DNA of 64,000 nt. Origin: Phlebotomus papatasi. Lineage: Eukaryota; Arthropoda; Insecta; Diptera; Psychodidae. The stretch spans positions 14,260,001 to 14,324,000 of the forward strand of contig NC_077223.1 in assembly GCF_024763615.1 (NCBI RefSeq), read 5' to 3'. Positions 41,426 through 52,509 of the stretch are shown in pieces. Within the stretch, counting starts at the first letter, position 1. Each line of letters begins with the position of its first letter. The notes below the pieces were generated by a model that had not been told where the DNA came from, searched no databases, and worked only from the letters and a program-made list of their open reading frames with translations. Position numbers and translations under genes: made by a program.

Positions 41426-43216
41426 ACATTATATCATCATTGCTTGAAGAATTATCTATCCCTCTTTCTTCCCCAAAATTTCCTCATATTCATTAACAGT
41501 GGCAGTGAGCAGAAGTTCAGGAGGTAGAAGGATTGTATTATGATAGAAGCTGAAGGGTTGTGAAAATCATAACAATTAAGTTCATCGTGGTGAAAAAAAA
41601 TCAATCTAAATATAGTGAAAAAGAAAAGTGCGAAGCATTATTGAGAAAAAAAAATCATGTGAATTCTAAGAAGCAATACGTATTAATTTCAAAATTGAAA
41701 AATATCCATACTAGATGGATAAATATTTAAAAGAAAAACCGATAAAAAAGATATATTCTAATGCAGAGAAATCGCACATTCGATGAAAATGAAAAATAAA
41801 AAAAAAATTGGGAAATTGGGGAATATTTAGAACAGGATTATATTTTGAAGGTCTACCCTGTAAGGGTTTTTCTTCTCCCAAATCGACTAGCTAATGACTC
41901 TCCTTTGACCTACAATTTATAGAGTATTACATATGGTGCGAGCATAATTTTCTCAAGCACAAAAAAGGGGTTGCACATGAGAAAGACAAATTAGCTATAT
42001 ATTAAAGCTCAGCATTTCACAAGTCACGTTTTGATATTCTTTTTTTTTCCTTCTATTTTCCCTCACATGTGATGGGTGCGGAAGGCAAGAAAAAAAATCC
42101 TCAAGAACACGCATTTTCCTTTCAATTTAGCTCAAAAAGAAAAGCAACAGAAAAAATCCTGCTCAAGTTTTCCCCAATTTTTCCTCACACGCAAAAAAAA
42201 ACCAAAAGGAAATTTGTGAGATAGAAAGAAAAGTGTGAGAAAATATTCAAAAGAGAGAGCACAACGAATATTAACTATTTGAACTTGTAAATAGAAAAAA
42301 AAAGAAAGAAGACACTTGTAGTCTCGAGAGTGATAAATTTTACTAAGAAAAAAAAATGTTTTTGTGGGTGTATAAAAAAATCGTAACTTTAGACGGAAAG
42401 AAAAAGTAGAAAAAAAAGTTTTTCTATTTATCTCCACAGAGAGAGAAAAAGAGAAAAAAAAATTATGTTGAGCAAAAAGGAAACTTACATAATTTTTTCA
42501 CCTTTACATTCCATTTTCATTTTATGCCCCGCCCCCTCCTCTTGACACCTTTTTCACACGCAATTTCATCTCTCGGCAAAGTCAAAAATTTTTCATTAAA
42601 CAGCCTTTTCCCAACAATCCAATTTAATAGAGTGTTAAATTACCCCAGCAATTCACATTTGTACACCAAGAGTCCCCCATTATCCATTGGCGAAGAATGA
42701 GAAATTCTGAATGAAATGGAATTTTATTTATTTCTACTACATTCCCTTTTTTCGATTTCGTCCGGAAAATTAGTTTAGTCTTTATTGACAATATTTTTTT
42801 CGGAATGAAATTTTCCATTGGCCAATTTTCTTTCTTATTCCGCAAAGAAAATCAATCTGCAACTGTTTTTCTTGTTTCCATCTCAAGGTATTGAAATAAA
42901 TATATGAAATATTCATAATATAAATACCATGAATGGTAGGTAAATAAATTATTAATGGATAAATGAGGAGAATAGAGAAAAAGTTATTGGAAGATGAGAA
43001 TGTGCCTAGCTAGATGTTTTCCCTAGGACACTCCTGGCAATAATTCTGAGGTCATTTTCTCTCATTTCATCGCATTAGGATCAGCTCAGAAAACGTCTCT
43101 TTCTATTAATTTTCTTGGTCATAGGGTCGAAGGAACACTTCTTCGACAGGGAACCCTTATTGACACTTTTATCAAAATCTTGAAATTTATTTAAAGTATT
43201 TAATAAAATGTAAATA

Positions 43217-43640
43217 GGGTAACTGTGCCAAATTTCGGCATAGTTGCGTGCAAGCGCAAAAGTCTCAAGTTTGAAATGTAATATTTTTAATACAAATTGA
43301 TTTTTTTTATTCCTTCTTTTTTAAGGAGTGTTGCTTGGGACTTTATACGCAGTTAATCATCTTCATTTTCACACAAATCATTCTTATTCCATTTTAAAAT
43401 AAATGAAAATGTAGACACAGTTTTGGCGGCCAATTTCGGCCACCTACATTCAAAGTTCCTTCCCTTTCCAGAAATTTTCCAGTGTCTTTTTCACATTATC
43501 TCGTTTGTCGAAACGACATTTTTGTAAAAGTTTTTGCATTGTATGATCTCTGGAGTACGCAAAAACTATAATTCGTCGAAATTCGAGGAACAAAAAAGTG
43601 GCCGGAATTGCAAGCCGGCCGGAATTTGGTACACTTACCC
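43217..43640. mobile_element. TA-flanked MITE, GGGTAAGTGTGCC family, copy 2
   Basis: 424 bp, flanked by TA on both sides, in reverse orientation relative to the copy at 15150-15580. Confidence 0.82.
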
Positions 43641-43648
43641 TAATATGA

Positions 43649-44050
43649 AGTTACGAAATGCTCGTGAATCATGTAACTCACAAACATGTTCGTAAAAGTT
43701 TGTACTTTTTTCACAAACATTGTTCGTAACATGACCACTTGACGAGCATTTTTTGTACTTTGACAAACATTTGTTCATAAATGTTTGTAAACATACAAAA
43801 AATGTTCGTAAAATTTTGTCATTTGTTCGTAAATGTTTGTTTTCCTGTCGAACATTTTACGAACATTTACGAACAAATGACAAAATTTTACGAACATTTT
43901 TTATGTGTTTACGAACATTTACGAACAAATGTTTGTAAAAGTACAAAAAATGTTCGTCAAATGATTATGTTACGAACAATGTTTGTGAAAAAAGTACAAA
44001 CTTTTACGAACTTGTTTGTGGGTTATACGATTCACGAGCATTTTGTAACT
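43649..44050. repeat. 402-bp fold-back element, almost one continuous palindrome
   Basis: The left half up to about 43849 is the inverse of the right half. It is built from repeats of GTTCGTAAATGTTTGT and its inverse, so it can also fold locally. It directly follows the MITE at 43217-43640. Confidence 0.85.
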
Positions 44051-44158
44051 ACCCCATTGAAATTCATAAATATTTTCGAACATTTTTACAAATTATTTTT
44101 TTTCTGTGCAGTGTATGATAGTGGCCCACTGTCCCCTATAATCTTTTAAGTAATTTAA

Positions 44159-44660
44159 CCCTTTAAAGACGAGACACTTTTCGCGGACCGAAAATCAGCA
44201 ATAAAAATGAAATCGATAAACAAAATCAGTAAAAGATCTTACATCTAACCTTAGAAAATCCAAAAGAGTCTGATGCGGTGTATTTTTTACATGAGCAATA
44301 GGGACAAAAATGGTCTAAAAATTTAAGTATTTTTTTCTGACAATACCAATGATTGATAATTTTCACTCTAATGAAAATTGAGTATTGTAGTTCCTTTTTC
44401 CAAAACGGTTTTGCTTAAAAAAAATTGGAAGTATAAAATATAATTAAAATTAATTTTCATTATGAGAGTTTAAAAATTCGTCACTTTTGAGCTTAAAAAT
44501 TTACTAATTACAAATAGCTGGAGATTTGCAAAAAATATCCTAGATTCCTTAAACCTTCTACTTTGCAAAAACGTACAAACATAAGGAAAAAATAACTTTA
44601 GGTAGTCGGGAAAAATTATTTTCTTTATGGGACACCGGTGTTCCAATCGTCCTTAAAGGG
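44159..44660. mobile_element. TTAA-flanked element ending CCCTTTAAAGACGA
   Basis: 502 bp between two TTAA copies with ends CCCTTTAAAGACGA / TCGTCCTTAAAGGG. The CCCT end and TTAA duplication fit a piggyBac-type MITE. The window's last 100 bases (63900-64000) are the start of another copy. Confidence 0.8.
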
Positions 44661-46045
44661 TTAAATGAAATTTCTTCTTCCTCTAATCACAACCATTTTT
44701 TTTTGCAAAATCTTAAGTACTTTTTTTCTGGGTAAATTTAAAGGAACTCTTTAAGTATCACAGTGAATAGCAATCTCCTATTCTTTCTTGCACATAACAA
44801 AATTTTAACAGACAATTTTCTTGCTCATATCGTCGTACATTAGTGCAGTTTTTCATGCAGACCACTTGGTGAAAATGCACCAAGAGTTCAACTGTGGATG
44901 TCTGTAGGAAAAATGATAATTTTTCTCCTCTACTGCTCAGCTAAATAATTTTCCAATTATCTGTTCACTTCTTTTGTGGTTGAATATGCAGAAAGAATTG
45001 AATGCAATGATGCTGGAAATGTTGCCACGAGTGTTCACATAAACATAGAGTCATTCTGAATTCCATCGTGTGTTCAATCATCAGAATTGTTGGCGTAAAT
45101 CACTCTTTTTCGCCTCTTTCTCATTCTGCGATTCTTTCCCAAAGTCTCCTGAATTATTTTTTTTGTTTGTGGCAAAAACAGAATAATTCACAAAGGGGTG
45201 GAGGTAAAAAAAACTTAGTCAAGACGAAAGAGTTGATGTTGTGTGATAAGAAATTGCCAAGTTTGTGGAAGCAAAAGACAAAAAAAAGCACTTGAGGATT
45301 CTCTCGGTCTATTTATTTTATTTATATTGTGTCATATTGGCTATAATAAAATGGAGTGAAATGAATAATATAAAAGTTAAATTGCAATGAATACTGATAT
45401 TACTTATCATGTGATTTTTCACATGTTGAAAAGCAAAGAGAAAATGAAAATGAGCCTGTGGAAAAGTCAGTTTTTTTTCTGCGAAAATTGAAGAAATGAT
45501 TACAATTGTGATGAAAATAGGATGATTTAGAAATTTTACAATTGACTTTAAGAATTGTGGTAAATTCTGCATGTTTTCACTGTTAAATGTGTTAAATCGA
45601 CAAAATTTTGTAATTTAAAATCATTAATCAAAAAGTCAGGATGGTGAGAGAAAAGAGACGAAACGGATCTTTGGTGGTATGAGAAGAGAAATTAATATTC
45701 CTTGTTAATTGTTTGTCTTGGATTTGGAAATTTGGGGGCACATCGTGTAATTCACGGGGTGCTTAATAGGCGAGAGAAATGGAGAAAATGGATAATGCAG
45801 CAATTAAGATCATTTAATGGGGTGAAAATGCAAAAAAAAAGTCTCAAGATCGAAAATGACTTTTAGTCAATGGAACTTACCTGTTTGGCTTCTGTTTCCT
45901 AAAAGCTGAAATGTTCCATTTAATTTCACCTCAAATATAAAACCCAGAGAGAATCACCAGACGCGTAATTAGGGGTTAAACCGGTTAAACGGTTAAAATT
46001 TTTAGATTTTATTTAAATTTTTTATGTTAGGTAAACGATTATATT

Positions 46046-46479
46046 AGAATTTGAGGTTATGTCAAATATAACCACAAAATATTCAAATAACTATTCAAAC
46101 TTTCGCAACAAGATTTTCTACCTCTTTTAACGCATGGAAGCATATTGCACTGATAAAATCGACAGTATCCCGATAATTTGACGATAGTTTGATAAATAAT
46201 TTTGTAATTTGGTGACCGAAATGTCACTCGAATTAGAGAGAAATTCGGGCGACAGAGTTTTTAGAATTTAAGGTTATGTCATATATAACCACAAAATATT
46301 CAAATAACTATTCAAACTTTCGCAACAAGATTTTCTACCTCTTTTAACGCTTGGAAGCATATTGCACTGATAAAATCGACAGTATCCCGATAATTTGACG
46401 ATAATGTGATAAATAATTTTGTAATTTGGTGACCGAAATGTCACCCGAATTAGAGAGAAATTCGGGCGACAAACTTTTT
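46046..46479. repeat. 217-bp tandem duplication
   Basis: 46046-46262 and 46263-46479 are copies with only a few differences. Each contains 'ggttatgtcaaatataacc' near its start and 'gagagaaattcgggcgaca' near its end. They lie to the left of a CAGTAGACTC-family end (46742), so the duplication may be inside such an element. Confidence 0.8.
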
Positions 46480-46853
46480 GACATGCAACGATTTTTCATT
46501 CATCTGCGTACACATATTGAGTTTACACATTCGTATATATCGTAAATTGCATGAAAATCTCTTAATAATGCAAAATCACATCAAAACTAAGACAAATTAT
46601 GCCAAATTTGAGCATATTTGATTCATTTTATAATCATAATCAAACTTGAAAAATGCCAACAAACTTTTTTCAAATGTTACTGCTGCCCGAATTAAAAAGT
46701 AGCCCGATCTTAAAAGAGCCGATTTAGCGAGAGTCTACTGTAATTATTAATTTAGAAAAATACTAATTTTAAATATTGTCAAAGGACAAAAACGATCCAA
46801 ATTAAATTTTATACTTGACAGTCATCAACCGTAAAACGTATTTGTAATAGCAA

Positions 46854-47870
46854 GAGTAAGTGTGCCATATTTCGGCATAATTTTGCAAATTAGCACCAGT
46901 CCTAAATTTTATGCATAATATTTTAAATATATATTGAAATTTTTTGTTACATTTTTCGTGACGGTTCGTCGGAGCCTTAAAAAGTAATTTATCAACTTTG
47001 TTTTCTTTAAATCAATTTCTGCAATATTGAAAAATGAATAAAAATATTAACATTGACCACCTTGTGTGAAATAACGGACAGAAAATTTATCAAACGTCAA
47101 ACGGAAAGTGTTTAATGTCCTGAGAAGTTGGCCTTAGCATCCCAAATTTACGCGTAGATTCTCGTACGAACTTGCCGTTCCTGAACTCTTCCAAAGCCTT
47201 GTTATTTATTTATATATTTGGTTATTTTGTGACCTAGACATTGAAAAAAACTAAAATAAATGAGAATTTTGGGGAAACAAAAGATGTGTCCGAAATAGTA
47301 AACATTACCTCTCTAGAGAGACACTCATAAACTGCCTATTTTTAAGCAGAATTTTTTTTCAAGAAGAATCTTTAATGAAAACAAATCAATTTAAATGAAA
47401 AACCTCGAAGGAAAATCATTTGTACTTCACTACAAATCACTGTTAACAAGAGAATTTTCATTCAAATTGTACCTAAATTTTAACGATTTTTGTGTTAATA
47501 CTGAAGTCAAATCTCTAGAAGAGAGGATCTCAGGAGCAAGAGAGGCTTATGGTCGATAATTGTAGCCACAAACCACTGCTTCGATCGGGATCCAAGAGAA
47601 AACTGACTCCAATGTCTCGGGCCCGACTCGGAAGGAGCGAAAGGAGGTCACTGCTAGAACTTTAACCTCTCTTTCTAGCGTACCAATACCTACTCTCAGC
47701 GCTCTCTTGCGAAAAATAACGATTTTAGTGCTACAATAGAATCTAAAATAATAAATATTTAAAAGAAAAAAAATCATTAATACCTAATTTTAATTAATTT
47801 AGTTTCTTAGGCGAAGTTACACTCAATGTGGCCGAAATTTAAAGCTGGCCGAAATTTGGCACACTTACCC
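46854..47870. mobile_element. GGGTAAGTGTGCC family, long copy
   Basis: Left end GAGTAAGTGTGCCATATTTC is degenerate; the right end GGCACACTTACCC is intact and followed by TA. About 1 kb, so more than twice the other copies. It contains a short GC-richer patch (47520-47700) of unknown origin. Confidence 0.7.
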
Positions 47871-47994
47871 TAATTCAAATTTGCTCTTTTAACTGAAACT
47901 AACAGTTGGTACAACAAAAAGTCTTTATATAGCTTATTAACAACAAACCATAGGTCTTTTTTGTAATCACGATTTTGACACTTTAATGAGAGTA

Positions 47995-48112
47995 ATGGCC
48001 TCTACACACTAGAGAAATTTATGTCCATATTGAAGCAAATTGCCTACGTTTTTGTAGGAAAAACTGTCCAATATGGACATGAATTTCTCTAGTGTGTAGA
48101 GAGGCCATAAGT
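47995..48112. repeat. 118-bp hairpin MITE ending GGCCTCTACACACTAGAG
   Basis: The two arms of about 45 bp are near-perfect inverses. The same end appears at about 23845-23870 inside another element. Confidence 0.75.
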
Positions 48113-48139
48113 GACATTTATCTTGTCATAGCTCATTCT

Positions 48140-48745
48140 AATGGCTAATTTCGAAAAAATGTGTTTACAAACAACTTTTGTTTTGTAAATATGCTTTGAA
48201 AACTGCTAATAAGAGTGAGTGAGATGACTAATCTAGATTTCACTCACTCCTATTAAAATGTGGAAAACATGTTTACAAAAGAAAAGTTATTGTACGTTGG
48301 GTATTATAATGCGCAGAGCACAATGATTTTTCTTTTATAAACATGTTTTTTGACTTTTCCATGAGAGTGAATGAAATCTACATCTAGTCATCTCGCTCAT
48401 TCTCATGGGAAATTTTGAAAAGATATTTACAAAGAAAAGTTATTGTGCGCTAGACATTATAATGTCCAACGCATAATAACTTTTGTTTGTAAACATGTTT
48501 TTAAAATTTCCTATGAGAGTGAGCGAAATGACTAGATCTAGGTTTCATGCACTCTCACTGAAATGTCAAAAATATGTTTACAAAACAAAAGTTATTGTAC
48601 GTTGGGCATCATAATGCGCAGCGCACAATGACTTTTCTTTTATAAACATGTTTTTGACTTTTCCATGAAAGTGAATGAAATCTACATCTAGTCATCTCGC
48701 TCACTCTCATAGGAAGTTTTGATAACGTGTTTACAAAACAAAAGC
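48140..48745. repeat. tandem array of palindromic units with a CTAGATCTAG core
   Basis: About four alternating palindromic units of roughly 150 bp, with a longer period of about 305 bp (compare 48309 and 48614, 'atgcgcag.gcacaatga'). The same family occurs at 7480-7935. Confidence 0.75.
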
Positions 48746-48882
48746 AGTTGTGTGACACTCATTGCAGTCATGATTTCGACCCTGTTAGCAACATAAGTTC
48801 CAAGTGTTGGAATGAACATTTTCTGCGATGCTTGGTAGGAAAATTGAAAGATTTAATTGAATTTTAATTGCAGGTAATTAAG

Positions 48883-49111
48883 GGATGCAAAATGTACCCT
48901 AAACCCACTCTTCCAAATTCATATGTGGGTGGAAAAAGGGGAATGTGGTTGGAAAATTGCAGAGGCTGGAAAAGTTCTCGTGTCGATTGAAATCGATTTG
49001 CCATCCAACGTCATTCTGGCAAAAGCCGGAAGGTGCACTCAAACCTTCCAATATTCTCTTCACTTGCAATTTCCAAATGGGGCATTGCAAGAGAGTAGAA
49101 CAGAGAATGAT
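48883..49111 (+). CDS. candidate isolated exon, unknown gene
   Basis: Open frame of 76 codons between a possible acceptor (AATTAAG, ending 48882; a stronger TTTTAATTGCAG ends at 48873 but that start brings a TAA into this frame) and a donor-like GTAGGT at 49112. Reads KCTLNPLFQIHMWVEKGECG then KVLVSIEIDLPSNVILAKAG, with three cysteines. A further AG at 48962 could give a shorter exon. Composition is less AT-rich than around it. No family recognised; may be chance. Confidence 0.25.
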
Positions 49112-51051
49112 GTAGGTCTTCAACCTTCCTCTTCTTCTTGAAAATAATTATGTATTCTATGTCTCTGTGTTGCTATGCTTCCTTGAGAACAATGTAGAGT
49201 TGAGGACAGAAAAAATTATCCACTCCATGAAGAATCCTCCTCGAATTTTCTTGTAAAATTTGCAAGACTCAATGGGGTGGTGCTCCATGTGAAGGTAAAA
49301 TGAGGGAAGAAAAAAAAGCGTGAAATGCTCATACAATTGAATCTTTGATATTGGACGAAATGATGGGAAGACGAAGAAGAGAAAACGAGTGGCTCTTCAT
49401 TGAATCACTTTTATCATTTTTCCCGCCATTGAAATTTCTTTGGGAATTCGTTCTTTTCCATAGTCACTTCATTGCTTCTCTTCACCATGAAGACATTTCA
49501 ACTTTTTTCTGCTATTTTTTTTATCAAAATTCTCTTCGAGATCTTGACAATTTGTATTTCTGCTCATTTTCCATCAATTGTGACATAAAATGAGAATTTT
49601 TGTGTTTCCAAATGTTTGGGCAAAAGACAGGAGGAGGGAGGTGGAATCTTGGCTCAATTTGATAAATCTTTTTCTTCCTATACTGGCATATTTAGCTTTC
49701 AAAGTTACAATTTGATTTGCGCTATCCCTCATTCTCTTTAGTCAATTGGTTACTTTATAATATTTTTGGTTATGCTAGGTCTAACCTCGAATATTTACAT
49801 TATGTGGCATTATCACTTAACCCAGCGTTTATACGAAATTTTCATTAAAGGATATAGCTATAGCATATTGGGCAATGGCATACAAATAGTAAAATATTGT
49901 TGGAAAAGGAAAAAATAAGAAGTTTTGAACTACCTTAACAGTTCAGATAGGGTTAGAAATCCTGTCTGATCAATTTTACATTTTTTACTGACCAACATGC
50001 AATATTTTACTGACAACAAATATTCTTGCCTTTGGCTAATCAATTAGTCATGATGAAAAATTATCCATTTTTTAATACATTCTATCAGATTCTAACCCCA
50101 CAAATCTTATATTTCTTAATTTAAAATATTTCCGTAATGTTTACCAAATTCCAAAGATTTGCGAATTTATTGTATCGTAGATTTGCCCCCTGCTGTTCCT
50201 AAGCTTTTCTTTATTTCTAGCACTTAAGAATGGTCTTCTACCATGTTCGATCGGTATTAAATTATTCTAGAATGAAAACAAAGCTGAATAACAGCAGAGG
50301 GCAAAATCACCCACATCTACGGAACTTGGAAATTTACTTTCGTAAGATTGTGTTTTCTAGGTTATATCATACATAACCTCAAATTCTAAAATAACCTTAT
50401 TCCCAATTAAGATATGTATTCCAAATATACGCGGTTTTATAAGGATATTTTCAAAATTTTGGATTAAAATAAACGAAGCAACTAAGAACTAGAAAAAGAA
50501 CAGATTAGATTCTGATTGCATTTTTGAAGACATTTCTATTACAAAAATATTCTGGTTCGTGCATTATCGGAAGCGTGTAAACTGGCGGTCAATAAAATAG
50601 GACCACCCCTGGAAAGCTTACTTTTTTGCCTTTTGTATATTTTTTTATTAGAATTTGTTGAAATAATTTTTATATGGGAATGTTTAAATACTTACTTAAA
50701 GAGTTCCTGAAGCATTGTTGTAAGACATTTATTTAGGGGAAGTGATTGCAATTTTGGACAGGATATATATATATGCACTATAATGTCCTAAATTTGAAGT
50801 GCAATACTTTCAATACAAATTTAAGATTTTTTTCTTAATTCCGTTTTAGAAGTGTTGTTTGGAACCTTGAAGATTACTTTTCGTGCTTGATTTTGAATAG
50901 GATATCCAATTCTCGACAATTTCAAGAAGTCAGTTTAGCAAGTCTTTCTCTTACTTATGAAGAGGAACCGTAGAGTGCCCCCCCAAGGAGCCAAGAAATG
51001 TTCAATATAATTTATTGAAAAATGTTCAAGCTTTTTTTTTAGTCTCTTTAT

Positions 51052-51713
51052 ACCCAGAAAAAAATATTTCGTAAAATTGTTCGTAAATGTTTGTGAATTC
51101 CTACACACAGAAAAATGGAAAATTCTTAAACAAAAACACCCAGGAATTTAATTTCAAATCCCATCCAATGAATGCCAATGCCCTAATTCTAAATCCTTGA
51201 TCGTTTAGTTTTAGTTGCAATTTGCAAATCTGTAGACATTTTTCATTTTCCAACTAATGCTGAACTTAAGTTCCCGACCTCTTAATTTGAGAGAGCTAGG
51301 AATTCTAGCACATTTCTTTTGCTCAGAGCTTCTAAACTTAAACGCCTCGGGTATTCACGTCCAATTTAAGTTCCCAGGATCTTATATATTCTTAAATTTA
51401 GAGACAAATTTTTTCTGTGTGTACTGGCGACTTACGAAATGTTCGTAAATCGTATAACCCACTAAATTAAATTAGTACTAGTTTAAATTTTTCACAAACA
51501 TTGTTCGTAAAATGTTCGTAAAATTGTGTCATTTGTTCGTAAAGTTTTCGAAGTGTTTGCAAAGTGATCATGTTACGAACAATGTTTGTAAGAAAAAAGT
51601 ACAAACTTTTACGAACTTTTTAGTGGGCCATACGATTTACGAGCACTTCAGAAGTCCCCAGTAGGAGTTCACAAACATTTGCGAACAATTTTACGAAATA
51701 TTTTGTTCTGTGT
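51052..51713. repeat. fold-back family copy (ACGAAC/GTTCGT) carrying another MITE
   Basis: Outer ends 'cgtaaaattgttcgtaaatg' and inverse. The inner element 51102-51423 ends ACACACAGAAAAA / TTTTTTCTGTGTGT. Confidence 0.75.
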
Positions 51714-52110
51714 AGGGGAATATTGACATGGTTCGCTCGCAGTGAGCCTTCAAACTATGTGAATTTTCACTTTGTTTATAAACATTTGTTTCGTTAATTC
51801 TCAGCCATAAAATAGGCAATTATATACCTCACGAGATCAGATGAGAAATAACTAAATAATCTTCACTTTTCGAACCAAAATAAAACTCATTAAAAACTTT
51901 TTCGCATATTTCTAAAATTATTTAGGCCTCAAAATTATTTTTCTTTACTTCCCCAATAATTGTTTTGTAGATCTAAATTAGGGGAAATCTTTGCAGCTTC
52001 ATAAAAGTCGATTTTTTTCTATTTTACAAAATAAATCTAACTCATATACAAGGGGTCCCTAGATAAGGCCTATTTTCGGAATCGACAACAACTGAGCGAA
52101 ATAGCTTTAC

Positions 52111-52509
52111 GGCGTTATCACACTTGCACATTAAAATTTTAATGTGATTCACATTAATTGTCGCTTGTGAGCGTCCAAATATGTTATTTGTGTCTTTCAG
52201 TCACTTAATATTTGGGGTTTTTCTATTTATTGATAAAGTGGACTTGGCCTGCAAAAATAAGTTTAAATTTACCTAAAACACAAATATTTCTCAAATTAAA
52301 AAATTAAGGAGAAAATCGCATTAATTTTTCGCATTAATGCTATAAATCAATTTATATCAAATTTTGCGGGCCAAGTCTACCTTTTTATCAACAAATAGAT
52401 CAAATTTTGAATATAAAATGATTCAAACACACAAATTACACATTTGGAATCTCACCAGCGACAATTAATGTGAATCATATTAAAATTTTAATGTGCAAGT
52501 GTGATAACA
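52111..52509. mobile_element. palindromic MITE ending GGCGTTATCACACTTGCAC, copy 1
   Basis: 399 bp. The ends are long inverted repeats (GTTATCACACTTGCACATT) containing the inner palindrome CACATTAAAATTTTAATGTG. Confidence 0.85.

Larger units (their letters stand above)
38023..48882. other. intergenic or intronic region: repeats, no gene recognised
   Basis: Contains copies of the ACACTGAGAG MITE (39121-39318, 41169-41425), a CAGTAGACTC element (40625-40862), MITEs at 43217-43640 and 46854-47870, the fold-back at 43649-44050, a TTAA element (44159-44660), a tandem duplication (46046-46479) and a palindrome array (48140-48745). 32880-33270, 38890-39120 and 39400-39660 share a 'tgttcgaattt' repeat. 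A less AT-rich patch at 40190-40560 may be a decayed retroelement piece. Confidence 0.6.
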
